Position numbers and translations under genes: made by a program
Assembly (NCBI RefSeq): GCF_932276165.1
Contig: NC_064004.1
Span: 1,188,001 to 1,252,000 of the forward strand
Origin: Plutella xylostella
Taxonomy: Eukaryota > Arthropoda > Insecta > Lepidoptera > Plutellidae
Length of the DNA stretch: 64,000 nt
Reading direction: 5' to 3'
The notes under the pieces: generated by a model
Told to the model about the DNA's origin: nothing
What the model saw: only the letters and a program-made list of their open reading frames with translations
The model's database searches: none
In this document: piece by piece, positions 19,064 to 29,827 of the stretch
How positions within the stretch are numbered: the first letter of the stretch is position 1
Layout of the letters: every line of letters starts with the position of its first letter

Positions 19064-19276
19064 TAGTGCGACAAACTTATCTGTTCCGGTGAAAGTGAAC
19101 TAAATTGATCCATATCTCATTACTTACTAATGAATTGTATATTGTAAAAGATTAGATGGGTTTATTAACACCGCAAGAGCGAATTAACAACACGTGCAAA
19201 CATAAAATCTTATAGAATTAAGAAATTTTACACATTTATGTGAGCTGTCACCGGAACAGATAAGTTTGTGGCACTG
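19064..19276. mobile_element. V-MITE copy 1
   Basis: TAGTGCGACAAACTTATCTG on the left and the inverse AGATAAGTTTGTGGCACTG on the right, flanked by TA. Interior: CATATCTCATTACTTACTAA and TTTATTAACACCGCAAGAGC. 213 bp. TA target suggests Tc1/mariner. Confidence 0.85.
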
Positions 19277-19298
19277 TAATTATAATTAGTGTCAAATA

Positions 19299-20518
19299 CA
19301 CTCACGGGCAATGAAAAAGTTCCACTTACAAAATTCAGACACCAAATGGCACCAATTTTTAGGGTTCCGTAGCCAAAATGGCAAAAACGGAACCCTTATA
19401 GTTTCGTCATGTCCATCTGTCCGTCTGTCCGTCTGTCCGTCTGTCACAGCCGATTTACTCGGAAACTATAAGTACTACAGTGATGAAATTTGATGGGAAT
19501 ATGTGTTGTATGAACCGCTACAAAAATATGACACTAAATAGTAAAAAAAAGAATTGGGGGTGGGGCCCCCCATACATGTAACTGAGGGATGAAATTTTTT
19601 TTTTCGATGTACATACCCGTGTGGGGTATCAATGGAAAGGTCTTTTAAAATGATATAAAGTTTTCTAAAAAACATTTTTCTTAAAGTGAACGGTTTTTGA
19701 GATATCAGCTCTCAAAGTCGTAAAAAGTATGTCCCCCCCCCTCTATTTTTATAACTACGGGGTATAAAATTCTAAAAAAAATAGAGGTGATGCATGCTAA
19801 TTAACTCTTTCAACGATTTTTGGTTTGATCAAAGTATCTCTTATAGTTTTTGAGATAGGTTGATTTAACTGTAATTTTGCTGCTACGGAACCCTTTGTGC
19901 GCGAGCCCGACTCGCACTTGGCCGGTTTTTTAAAACATTTAATAGAAATAACTTCTAAGTTCTCCAATTAATAGGATATGTGACCTATATAACATATACA
20001 ACCATAAACTAAACCTTGACATCTTTCATGACTCCTTCAGTTCGTTTAAGAAAAAAATATGTCAGAATTAGTTAAGAATATTTGCCTTGTTATTTTTCTG
20101 ATAATATTTGCCTTGTTAGTTTTGACCCACTAAATTCTAACATTGTTATTTTCTGTTCAAGTTTTAATATTGTTATAATATGATATTACGCTTACATAAT
20201 TTAGTTTTAAGTCACTGTTGTCGTTAAGATAGTATTATTTGATAATGCCGTGATCGCCTATAATGGTTTTCACAACGAAATTTATATTATGTTAAATTTT
20301 CTGTTAAGTATGTCTGTTGTGTGAACTGCTGGAGATCCTTATGTTAATAAATAAATAGAAAGTTTGAACAAATTATATCCGTTTGTAGTTAGTAATATTC
20401 TCATGCGTCGTTTAATGTAGTTAAATATTGCAAAAGGCGTCATTAACTTCATTTAATCCGCTTAGGAGTAATTTAGTTAGTGCTTTTCTGAATGGAACTT
20501 TTTCATTGCCCGTGAGTG
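19299..20518. mobile_element. Long Tc-MITE with a nested element
   Basis: CACTCACGGGCAATGAAAAA and the inverse TTTTTCATTGCCCGTGAGTG, TA on both sides (19297-19298, 20519-20520). 1220 bp including the inserted element at about 19357-19932; no transposase. Ends resemble those of the intact Tc1 at 54160-55806 for the first 13 bases. Confidence 0.8.
19357..19932 (+). mobile_element. GTCY-repeat element (AGGGTTCCGTA...)
   Basis: Begins TTTTAGGGTTCCGTAGCC, contains (GTCCGTCT)n at 19410-19445 and GTGTGGGGTATCAATGGAAA, and ends GACTCGCACTTGGCCGGTTT. Non-coding elements with GTCY microsatellites are known from Lepidoptera; this fits them from memory. Nested in the Tc-MITE. Confidence 0.75.
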
Positions 20519-20520
20519 TA

Positions 20521-21480
20521 TTATTTTAGCCTGTTTTTTTACTTAAATATAGCTCGTTGAACAAACAAACACACAATAACTGCCTTTTTATAGCTAAACT
20601 TAAACACACTCATATTTTTATGTCATCGAGCCACACAATAACCATACAATATGCGTAAGAATTTAAATATAAATGTAAAAATAATGTGAATTTTAGTATT
20701 TTTTGTCGAGTTAGTTAAGGTCGTAAGTTTAAATGTGTAGAATTTAAAATTATCATTAAGGTATAATATTTTATGATAGGATTAGTGTCGTGGTGTGAGA
20801 TTTTAATAAGTTAGGTATAAATAATACATTTCACTTTCTCTTATTTGTAAATTTTACTAGTTACCTATATTTAGTTGAGTTACTTTGCAGTGATCACTTT
20901 GTTTGTCTATATCTTGTTAAAAAAATGGTAGGTGCATTAACAACAACGCCTAGACTAATTTTAGCTAGGGCATTTAAAAATAATAATAAATTTATGTTTC
21001 TCTAATGCCATGGTGGATTCTAAGGTCCTCTCTAAGCGTGTAATTTATTTATTTATTTATTATGGTTCACCAACATTTGTTACATCAAAACTATTACAAT
21101 TCTATAATTAAATACAAACTAGATGCACAAACAATTAAAGTTAAACACTGCATGCACAAAATTAAAAAAAATCGTCAATTTAGTGGCTACTTAAAATAAA
21201 TTTAACTACTTATACTAATTATAAAAATAAAATTATAATTGATTAATAATTGAATTAAAATTTAGATTTATATATTAATTGATTGAGAAATTAATTATTG
21301 TGTAATGTAATGTTACATCAGTGTAGGTATAGAACCAGGCATTACATTATCTTGTAATTGTACAATAAAAATATTATGGTAGTCAGGGTGAGAGTAGGTA
21401 GGTATCGTATGTAATGCTCAAAGACCAATTTATAACGTTAAAGTAAATGTGAATGCTTTCGGTGAGCGAAAAATCGAATA
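20521..21480. other. AT-rich stretch with a possible LINE 3' end
   Basis: No gene. (ATTT)n at 21040-21060 followed by TATGGTTCACCAACATTTGT may be an inverted retroelement 3' end; weak. 20899-20925 (TTTGTTTGTCTATATCTTGT...) recurs at 22358-22384. Confidence 0.4.
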
Positions 21481-21481
21481 A

Positions 21482-21605
21482 TTCCACCCAAAGGTTGTCT
21501 GGAAGAAATCGCTTTAAGCGATAAGACCGCCATTTGTACATATGTGTTAGATTATGTTTTGTATTGTTGTCTATATTTTTGTGTGCAAATAAAGAATATC
21601 TTATC
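21482..21605 (+). mobile_element. LINE 3' UTR fragment with (TTATC)n tail
   Basis: CCACCCAAAGGTTGTCTGGA, AAGCGATAAGACCGCC, TTTTTGTGTGCAAATAAAGA, then TATCTTATCTTATC. Same family as 37075-37215. Confidence 0.75.
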
Positions 21606-21720
21606 TTATCTTCATCATCACGACCCATTACGTCCCCACTGCTGGGGCACGGGTCTCCTTCCAATGAAGGAAGGGTTTAGGCCTAGTCCACCACGCTGGC
21701 CAAGTGCGGGTTGGTGGTAT
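21606..21720 (-). mobile_element. Retroelement 3' end with (GAT)n tail
   Basis: Inverse of 12415-12537 (TCATCATCACGACCCATTAC ... CAAGTGCGGGTTGGTGG), directly abutting the LINE tail to its left. Confidence 0.65.
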
Positions 21721-22066
21721 CTTATCTTAATTAAAACTAATTAATACTCGAGAACTACTCAAACTCTGAAACTTTTGAAAGGATGGACATAATGACGTTA
21801 TGTCGATGTTTAAAAGTAAAAAATGGCCGAAACAAAAATGGCTGCCGTTAAAGTCACCGGTTAAATTGTCTTTGGTTGGTGGCGTGGGTGATAATCGGTC
21901 GGGCAGGTCATTTCTTTTTATTTTCTACACAAGAATTTTAAAGATTATATCTCCCATATTTGTTTAGTTAAATAATGGTGTTGGTTATTTTGGGAAAGTG
22001 GTCGCGTTGCAATAATCTCTCATTCATTTCATATTTATTACACAAGGTGTTAAAAAGCGGTACTTA

Positions 22067-22333
22067 AAAAAAAAAAAACAAACACGCACTCACGCCTTGT
22101 ACTAATGTACTCCCTTGCGGGGTAGGCACAGGTGCATTGCTGCACCCACTTTTCGCCAGAGTGTTATGTTAGTCCCAATGTAATAGGGGGCGGGCCTATT
22201 GCCATTTTACGGGCACATCCAAGACCCGAGAACAAATATCTGTGTTTAAACAAATACCTGCCCCAGTCGGGAATCGAACCCGGGACGATCGGCTCAGTAG
22301 TCAGGTCACTAACCACTACGCCATTCGGTCGTC
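22067..22333 (-). mobile_element. SINE-1 copy 2
   Basis: Minus-strand SINE-1 with T/G tail at 22067-22090 and head ending at 22333. ACTTA flanks it (22062-22066, 22334-22338); the duplicated unit at 22888-22908 shows the uninterrupted site GGTACTTACTTACTATAG. Confidence 0.92.
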
Positions 22334-22588
22334 ACTTACTTACTATAGTAATTAAAATTTGTTTGTCTATATCTTGTTAAAAAAACAATCTGGTAGTTAA
22401 GAATGATTTACTTAGGGTTTGTCACATTTTTAATGTTGTCTTATCACTTTTATCATTGTCACTTTGTAAATACAGCCTTCTAAAGTAAAATTGAGTACCT
22501 ACTTACCTAAGTTGTATGATTTCAAGTAATTATGATTCTTCACCTCTCCATCAAGCTAACCAGCAGCATCAGTAATTATATTACTTAC

Positions 22589-22847
22589 ACACACACACAC
22601 ACTCACGCCTTGTACTAATGTACTCCCTTGCGGGGTAGGCAGAGGTGCATTGCTGCACCCACTTTTCGCCAGAGTGTTATGTTAGTCCCAATGTAATAGG
22701 GGGCGGGCCTATTGCCATTTTACGGGCACATCCCAGACCCGAGAACAAATATCTGTGTTTAAACAAATATTTGTCCCAGCCGGGAATCGAACCCGGGACC
22801 ATCGGCTCAGTAGTCAGGGTCACTAACCACTACGCCATTCGGTCGTC
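22589..22847 (-). mobile_element. SINE-1 copy 3
   Basis: Minus-strand SINE-1 with an (AC)n tail at its left end (GT repeat on the coding strand). The short frame within it is an artefact. Confidence 0.92.
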
Positions 22848-23185
22848 CGTCGTCGGTCATTTATTACACAAGGTGTTAAAAAGCGGTACTTACTTACTAT
22901 AGTAATTCGAATGGTAACACAGGGATTAATTTTGTTCTTTTGATTTTCATTGTAAATTACAAAAAAAAAAAACAATCTGGTAGTTAAGAATGATTTACTT
23001 AGGGTTTGTCACATTTTTTATGTTGTCATTATCACTTTTATCATTGTCACTTTGTAAATACAGCCTTCTAAAGTAAAATGGAGTACCTACTTACATAAGT
23101 TGTATGATTTCAAGTAATTATGATTCTTCACCTCTCCATCAAGCTAACCAGCAGCATCAGTAATTATATTACTTACCTATATACT

Positions 23186-23472
23186 TACCCCCTTATTCAT
23201 AGAATGGGACAGCTCTACTGTGCTCAGTGTGACTAGGTGTTCAAGACGAAGTTCGGACTTGCCAGCCACATAAGAGCACATAACAGAGTGTAGCAAGAGT
23301 CGCTGTTGTCGGATACGACGAAGAGGACATCATCATAGAGAAGTTACAGAACGTTTTAACTAATAAACTGTTTCGTCCCTCTCCGACAAAGAACAATTTG
23401 TTCTTTGACAGAGAGGGAAAAAACAGTTTATTAGTTAAAACGTCTTGTAACTTTTCTATGAATAAGGGGGTT
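23186..23472. mobile_element. MITE with ACCCCCTTATTCATAGAA ends and a long hairpin
   Basis: Left ACCCCCTTATTCATAGAA, right TTCTATGAATAAGGGGGTT. From 23335 to 23461 an inner palindrome (AACGTTTTAACTAATAAACT ... AGTTTATTAGTTAAAACG) with centre GAACAATTTGTTC forms arms of about 60 bp. Related end words at 23866-23885 and 34707. Confidence 0.8.
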
Positions 23473-23618
23473 ACTTTATAAAGTGTTACAACAGTGATAA
23501 TATAGAGCTTCCACTATATTATTGCATTTTTGACGTTTCCTTAAGTCTGGTAATTAAAGTTGGTTTTCCTTTGCAGTCGTCAAATATGTATGGGATTTCA
23601 AATGTCGAAAAACTAATA

Positions 23619-23831
23619 CAGTGCCACAAACTTATGTGTTCCGGTGACAGCTCACATAAATGACTAATATTTCTTAATTCTATAAGATTTTAAGTTTGCT
23701 CGTATTGTTAATTAGCTCTTGCGGTGTTAATAAACCCATCTAATCATTTACAATATACAATTAATTAGTAAGTAATGAGATATGGATCAATTTAGTTCGC
23801 TCTCACCGGAACAGATAAGTTTGTCACACTA
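23619..23831. mobile_element. V-MITE copy 2
   Basis: CAGTGCCACAAACTTATGTG on the left, GATAAGTTTGTCACACTA on the right, TA flanks. 213 bp. Confidence 0.88.
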
Positions 23832-23908
23832 TAATAAGATGGACAGAGTAGACCGAAAGGTATTACCCCCAAATTCATAGAGCTTTTTGACACTTTACAA
23901 TTGGTTTA

Positions 23909-24121
23909 CAGTGCCACAAACTTATCTGTTCCGGTGAGAGCGAACTAAATTCATCTATATCTCATTACTTACTAATGAATTGTATATTGTTAAAGATTAG
24001 ATGGGTTTATTAACACCGCAAGAGCGAATTAACAATACGAGCAAACATAAAACCTTATAGAATGAAGAAATATTAGACATTTATGTGAACTCTCAACGGA
24101 ACAGATAAGTTTGTGACACTG
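23909..24121. mobile_element. V-MITE copy 3
   Basis: CAGTGCCACAAACTTATCTG to AGATAAGTTTGTGACACTG, TA flanks, only 77 bp from copy 2 and in the opposite orientation by its interior words. It interrupts a MITE beginning ACCCCCAAATTCATAGAG at 23867. Confidence 0.88.
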
Positions 24122-24397
24122 TAAAATTGACGTCGCGATATACGAATTTCAAGAAGTTCTTTTTCATGAAGAAAAGAGTCAAAACTCGTGTGTTTCAAAT
24201 TTAATTTTAACCTTATTGTAAATTTACAATACGTACTATGAATTTGAGGGTTAGAATCGAAGATGTTCAGATCAACTCCTCCAGGCACTCTCTTTCGGGT
24301 TATTATACACATTTTGCATCATTCTGTGTACACTGAAAAAACTGGTCAAGATACGCTTGTAAAAGCAAAAAAGTTTTTAAAACTTTAATGTAGTAAT

Positions 24398-24772
24398 ATG
24401 ATTGCTCGCAGATTTGCAAGGTGTACAGAAGCCGTAAAGATAACTCTTTTTAAGGCTTATTGTCAATCTTTTTATACCTGTGGTCTGTGGATCAGTCATT
24501 TACGGCGGACGGGGAGTGTCCTGCGCGTCCAATATAATAATGCATTTAGGATGTTGCTGGGGCTGCGTTGGCGGTGCAGCGCGTCAGGAATGTTTGCGGA
24601 AGCGCGTACCTCCGATTACTATGGCATCATGAGGGCCAGAGCCGCGTCGCTGCTGCACCGCGTGAGATCCACCTCCAACATCATCCTGAGCACGGTTGTA
24701 GACAGAATGGATAACCCTTTTATTAAACATTGGGTGCGGTTATCAATTCTGCATAATTGTAAATTAAACTAA
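24398..24772 (+). pseudogene. LINE reverse transcriptase C-terminal fragment
   Basis: 124 codons: KITLFKAYCQSFYTCGLW, then RVQYNNAFRMLLGLRWRCSA, SGMFAEARTSDYYGIMRARA and ASLLHRVRST. This is the post-polymerase C-terminus of a LINE ORF (YNNAFR.LL.L..RCSASGMFAEA is a pattern I know from insect LINEs). The polymerase core is missing, so the copy is 5'-truncated though this frame is still open. The 3' UTR runs to AATAAACTGTTTATTATTAT near 24877. Confidence 0.75.
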
Positions 24773-24880
24773 ATATTTTTCAAAAAATCTCATTAGATAA
24801 GGACTAACATTAGAAATAAGGTAAATTGTATACTAACACGTTGGATGATTTCCCAAATAAACTGTTTATTATTATTAATG
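24773..24880 (+). mobile_element. 3' UTR and tail of the LINE fragment
   Basis: Non-coding, ends CCCAAATAAACTGTTTATTA then TTATTA repeats; belongs with the ORF fragment just upstream. Confidence 0.6.
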
Positions 24881-25014
24881 CACACTTGGCCGCTACAGAA
24901 TCAATTTTGGGAGTGATTTTAATTTGCGTCATAATTAACGGACTCCTGCCGAGAAACATCGTAAAACACGGCGTTCTCGTGGGATAATTAAAAGTAAATT
25001 ACTTACGCTACGAA

Positions 25015-25225
25015 TCCTAACTAATATTATAAATGCGAAAGTAACTGTGTCTGTCTGTCTGTCTGTCTGTCTGTTACTCTTTCACACCAAAACTACTGAA
25101 CGGATTTGAATGAAAATTGGTATACATACGGTCTAGACCCTGGGAAAGAACATAGGCTACTTTTTATCCCGGAATTCCCACGGGAAAACTTTTTAAGGCG
25201 AAGCGAAGCGCGCGGGAACAGCTAG
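25015..25225 (+). mobile_element. Non-autonomous Helitron copy 2
   Basis: A|TCCTAACTAATATTATAA ... GGAACAGCTAG|T, with (GTCT)5 at 25050-25073. A cleaner copy than 15400-15583. Confidence 0.9.
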
Positions 25226-25739
25226 TGTTAAATAAAAACTTTTAACTTTCTTGACAGTTTTTCGATCCGTCTATTGAAATCAATTTAATTAATTTTGGAA
25301 ATACCTGTGTTAGTTGAGGTACACAAAATGTAGGTAATTTAAATGTATACCTTTTTGGTGCCGGGTTAAATATTTTAAAATTTACTAGTACGTAGGTACC
25401 TACTATAAAGCTACTCAAAAATAAAATATCTTAATCAAGCAACGAAAACCCACGGGTTTATACTAGTATACAAAAGTGTAAAAGTTATTGAAAATTAGCC
25501 ATCGTGACAGTTTAATGGCCGGGTCAGCCTTTTTTGTTCTTCTTAATTTGAATCTTACCCGTTTTTTTTTTAATTTATGAGTTTTGTTTGTGTAAAAAAA
25601 GTTCCAAGATCTGTTGAAAAAGTTTAGAAGTCTTCAATGGCAGAGGATTTAATTTGAGGTTGTAGTAACTTGAGTGGTTTATCAAATGTTTTTTTGTGAC
25701 TAGCAGGCGTCTGACTGTTTGATCTATTGCAAGATTTGG
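25226..25739. other. Unassigned stretch
   Basis: AT-rich; no gene or element ends recognised. Confidence 0.45.
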
Positions 25740-25872
25740 CTACAGAACCTCGCCGAATGGCTCAATATGTCCACCATAGAGCTATTCCGAGCTGCGACTT
25801 CCCGGGCCCAAGTGGCCATAATGATAGCCGACCTACGATAGTAGATGGCACCTGAAGAAGAAGAAGAAGATT
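25740..25872 (+). pseudogene. LINE 3' fragment with (GAA)n tail
   Basis: Reads AEWLNMSTIELFRAATSRAQ, then VAIMIADLR and a stop at 25839-25841, followed by GCACCTGAAGAAGAAGAAGA. A short coding end next to a simple-repeat tail fits a heavily 5'-truncated LINE; clade not assigned. Confidence 0.55.
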
Positions 25873-26365
25873 TGTTTTTTTTGGGTTTGTTTTGCCAAAA
25901 ATCCTTTTTACTTAAAATCTGGCCACAGGTCTAAATACTCTTGAAATAGCAATAAGAGCTTTGATGACTCTCCTAAAGTCCACCAACCAACAGGCATTTT
26001 TTCAGAGCTTATCCTTTTGACCTTCCCGCTCTCAATTTTTTTTCTTTTTTTTTCTCGTCCACAAACTTTTTGGTCGCCCGCCTCCAGTCCTTGTTCTGAG
26101 GTCCACGGCATTGAGGCACTTTCTAGTTAAACATCGTTCGCAGCACGTTCGTAGTCACACAATATAGCTTATTTGCTGTGTAGTGTTGTTGACTTGGGCG
26201 AGTGGACTTGAACACCAATCGATATGTCAATATTGAAGGTGCTAGTGATGTGCTGGCTGTCGATGTTTGGCCGACAGTCGATATACGGCACTGTGTCGTA
26301 ATAGTTTATGTAACAAAATGTCGGCATTGTCATTGGTGTCTCTCAGATTACCGGCACTGGTTGTT

Positions 26366-26648
26366 TCGAATGGAATCTTTGTCCAAACTCCTTTCCTAAG
26401 CTTGGACCAATTTCTCACCACTCTAGCTGGTCCAATAGCTACGGGCTCGTGAGTTCACAATTCTAGATGGGCTTAATCTACCTACATAGTATAAGTATAT
26501 ACAGGTTTACTGCCGTTGAAATTGAAATATAAAAAAGTGACGGTATACGGTCTACTGGAGTTCCACGAGAACTCATTGGTATTTGAACCCGAACCCGAAC
26601 TTTACTAAGAAGCGGGCGCTTATCTGACTACCACTACTATTATTTGTC
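26366..26648 (-). mobile_element. Degenerate SINE-3
   Basis: Inverted and decayed relative of 32811-33126: CCTTTCCTAAGCTTGGACCA, then TTCTAGATGGGC, AGAACTCATTGGTATTTGAA and GAAGCGGGCGCTTATCTGAC. tRNA boxes are mutated. Confidence 0.6.
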
Positions 26649-26882
26649 ATATCGATAAACCCATCGCGTCCCATCCCTAGTCGTGTGAAGAGCCAATAAG
26701 CCGGCGTGACACGGACGTTAGCGCCGCGCGACAAAATATCTGTCGCTCCGAGACCCGTACAGTAAAACCTCGGAATAATAACTCGGCGCACCATAGACAA
26801 ATCAGACTCTATAGCTATTAGATTACCGTGTGCCCCTTAGAGCTGATTTTTCAATAGTAAGATAAATGTTATCTGAGTCGTG

Positions 26883-27904
26883 AGCACAAGTTTCGATACT
26901 ATTTTCGAATCTACACGAAGGGTCACTTTTACCAAATGGTATTTAAATCAAATTTTAAATACATTTTGTACTAACTGACAGGGGTTCCGCTCATCTGGCA
27001 TAATCTTTATTGACCAAAACTCATTTCGCATAACTCGTATGGTCTAAACTTTTTTGGCCGAACCATCACTTTGCCAAGACTTATGTGGCATAAGGCTCGT
27101 TACGTCTAAAACTCTTTAGGCACAATCTTTAAACACCTAAGTTTCGTTTGCTCAAATTTATGTTCGTCTATACCTATGTATAATCTTGTTTCTCCTAATG
27201 TTATCTTAATAAATAATATATTAAGTATGTAGTAAATGTACAAATTGTGGTATTTTTCTCCTACATCCCGAAAATCACGATATTGTATGATCAAAAAATC
27301 GAAAGTTAACGACCAATATAATTATTACAAACCCCATGTGATTGAAACCTAAAAATAGGTGCGACGACGAGCAAAGCGAGGAGGAGCGTGTTAGGTGCAC
27401 ATGTTCATCAAAACCAAAGCGAAGCGCAGCGAAGCGGAGCGGAGCGTTTTCCAAACAGCGGAAACAATACAAGGCAACAGTTTGCGCTATGTAGGGAGAC
27501 GCTCCGTCAAAGTTAAAGCCAAAAGAATATTATTACTTTCTATAAACCTATGCCATAGCATTATTAGGCTATTCAAGATTTGGCCATACCATTATTAGGC
27601 TAAACAATGTTATGCGAAATAACTTTTTACTAAACGAGATTTATGCCATACGATTTTCGGCGTAACGAGACTTTGACCAAACGTTACTATGCAATACGAG
27701 ATTAGGCAAAAAAATCTTATGCCAAAAAAGGTAGAACCAACTGACAGACGTATGACAGGCTACTAAATACGTTTAGCGTTTGGTGAAATTCCACCTAACA
27801 TGGAAAAAACAAATGCCTCTTATGGAAATAACAAATTTGCCTTACATTTTGACAGTGACAGTTGACGATACGCAACGTAAACGGAGGTTTCGAATCCTGT
27901 GCTC
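26883..27904. mobile_element. X-MITE, middle level of the nest
   Basis: Left CGATACTATTTTCGAATCTA, AGGGTCACTTTTACCAAA; right AACGTAAACGGAGGTTTCGA, ATCCTGTG. Shares both halves with 60950-61864. Interrupted at 26982 by a third element. Confidence 0.75.
26982..27738. mobile_element. 757-bp element with 9-bp target duplication, inner level
   Basis: Exact 9-bp duplication AACTGACAG at 26973-26981 and 27739-27747; the X-MITE at 61056-61079 shows the uninterrupted site. Ends GGGTTCCGCTC / inverse GGTTCTACC are only partly inverse, followed by TTTGGCATAA words. The body repeats loosely TATGGCATAA, TTTGGCCAAA-like and CGAGTT words in opposite orientations in each half. The 9-bp duplication suggests a Mutator- or Merlin-like element (inference). 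No transposase; GAAGCGGAGCGGAGCG run at 27430. Confidence 0.8.
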
Positions 27905-28280
27905 GGGCAACTGATGAATACAATTGTTGCTGTCACTGTCTTATACAAACATTCTGACGCGACAGCATCAGAAATTATTCCCCAGATAACTTTTATCTGG
28001 CTTTTGAAAAATCAGCCCTTAGAGTAAAAATGTGTGCCCGTAAACTTACATTGAATAATATTTTTAAGACCTTTAAACTTATTACCCCTTTTTTTTCTTA
28101 GGAATTAAACTCTTTCTGCTTCAGTGAACTAGAATTTATCTGGTGTCAGGTTCTGGGTAGAAATATGAGAGTTGAGATTTTAAAAGTTTTTAAAATTACT
28201 TATTTATTTTGTGGTTCGTGTGGCGGTAGGTTTTTGTTTGTTGTATTTACTTGTTAATATGTTAAGTAATACTTAACGTA

Positions 28281-29038
28281 CCAATGGACAACATTTCATT
28301 TTCTTTACCCTATATTTTTATTAGATATTCGGAAAGGTTATAAAAAATTAGAGGACCCGTATTTTTTTATTTTGTATATACATTAATTTTTGCATGTTAT
28401 TTTTAACTTTAAAGTTAATTATTTTAAAACCGGAAGTGACATCACATATTAGGCTCAATTTTTATTTTTGTCTATTGCCTTAGTCTCGAAAAAAAACATA
28501 AATGACACTGACAAGTGACATTTAAACTTTGTTTACATGCCAACCAACAAATGGGTCATTTTCAAATGACATTGATATTTCTGATGATACAAAGTAGGTA
28601 TACTTATCATGTAAAAAATAAGCAGAAGCATTTTTTCAGCTGTCTAGGCGGTGGCATGCTCTGGGACATATTAAATAGAGGTCATCTCATAATAAGTACT
28701 AACCATTTTATATGATAAATTAAAAAAATAGTCAGAAAGTGTCAGAACATTGATTTTATGAAAATGACCCAAATAAACAACAACGACTCGATAAAACGTC
28801 AACGTCAATCAAAAATGAAAGTGACAGTTACTTTGTTTTTAAATCTATAGGCTTTGATCATCAAAATGCATCGCACCTGATGCATGACGCCATCAGCACT
28901 TTTTTACTATTTTATGATTTTCTCGAAAATGATACATTCAAAAAATACAAAAACATTTTTTTTGTGGCCTTGAGAGCTAAATCTCGAAATGGTTTTCGAT
29001 TTATAGCAGCTTTAGTTTTTTGAAATGTTGTCCATTCC
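28281..29038. mobile_element. MITE with CCAATGGACAACATTTCA ends
   Basis: Left AATGGACAACATTTCA, right TGAAATGTTGTCCATT (inverse, 16 bp). 758 bp, AT-rich, no credible ORF. Single pair of ends, no duplication verified. Confidence 0.5.
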
Positions 29039-29513
29039 TATTAATTAAGAATATTCTATGTAGGTATTTTAAATTTAATTAAGACATAACTAAATATAAA
29101 AAAAGTTTGGTAGTTATAGGTATGTTACAAAAATCCAGGTTTTTTATATCTTTTTATCGGCCTTCTATATTCTATTAAAAGTTTCAAGTTTTTTTTTCCG
29201 TTTGAGATGTCCTATAATTTTACGCGAAATAACGAAAACTTGGTTTACACAAATGACTATCGTGTAGACTTTAACATTTTTATCTTTGGCAGTTTTTAAC
29301 TACAGCTGAATTATAAAAAGAGTTAGTCCCTTCACAAAAGGCTGCCATGATTTTCAAACAAGTTTTTGTAGGGATTTTGTCTCGTAAAAAAACATGAAAG
29401 ACAGGTGTCATGTTGACAGCTCCGCATTCTTCCGGTAGGGGGCGGCGTTGTGCATTTGTTTATATCACTCTGTTTATAGAAGTTTTATTTAAACTTTTAA
29501 TTCTATGATATTC
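29039..29513. other. Unassigned stretch
   Basis: AT-rich; nothing recognised. Confidence 0.45.
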
Positions 29514-29650
29514 TAGAGTCTGTTTTTTAATCTCAGATTCTGAACGGTTTGTCAACAGTCGATTGTCCCGCGATTAAGTGACGTATCGTCGGGACAATCG
29601 ACTGTTGATGTACCGAATTTAGTATCTGAGATTAAAGTATAAAAAGACTA
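29514..29650. mobile_element. Palindromic MITE around a TCGTCGGGACAATCGACTGT arm
   Basis: TTTTTTAATCTCAGATTCTG on the left; TATCTGAGATTAAAGTATAA on the right. Inner arms CAACAGTCGATTGTCCCG and CGGGACAATCGACTGTTG are exact. A diverged relative is at 32498-32632. Confidence 0.75.
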
Positions 29651-29721
29651 TTATAGAGGAAGATACGGCTTAGGTTTTCCAAAGTTGAAGCGTGCAATAA
29701 AATTAGTAGGTAAATACTGTT

Positions 29722-29815
29722 TCAGTTGGGTAAGCGCTCGCTTCTCACGCCAGAGATGCGCGTTCGAACCCCGGCGCTGACATGTACCAATGAGTTCTAT
29801 CTAGGTACATATATT
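29722..29815 (+). mobile_element. SINE-3 head, truncated
   Basis: TCAGTTGGGTAAGCGCTCGC (A-box region) and GCGTTCGAACCCCGGCG (B box), then ACCAATGAGTTCTATCTAGG. Cut short next to the Helitron at 29828. Confidence 0.75.
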
Positions 29816-29827
29816 ATTTATACTTAA

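Larger units (their letters stand above)
22035..23180 (+). repeat. Tandem duplication with SINE insertions
   Basis: Two copies of one unit: the first is split over 22035-22066 and 22334-22588, the second is 22858-23178. Shared: TTATTACACAAGGTGTTAAA, AAGCGGTACTTA, TTACTATAGTAATT, CTGGTAGTTAAGAATGATTT and GCATCAGTAATTATATTACT. In the first copy the unit is interrupted by a SINE-1; a second SINE-1 lies between copies. Between TAGTAATT and ACAATCTGG the copies differ entirely. Confidence 0.85.
26837..28024. mobile_element. Outer MITE of a three-level nest (ends TTAGRGCTGATTTTTCAA)
   Basis: Left TTAGAGCTGATTTTTCAATA with GATAAATGTTATCTGAG; right the inverse CCAGATAACTTTTATCTGG with TTTTGAAAAATCAGCCCTTA. 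Inside are TTGTTGCTGTCACTGTCTTA and CATTCTGACGCGACAGCATC, matching 46843-47053. Interrupted by the X-MITE. Confidence 0.7.

Noticed and set aside
24073..24312. 79-codon minus-strand frame
   Set aside because: Begins in or next to a V-MITE and has no recognisable domain.
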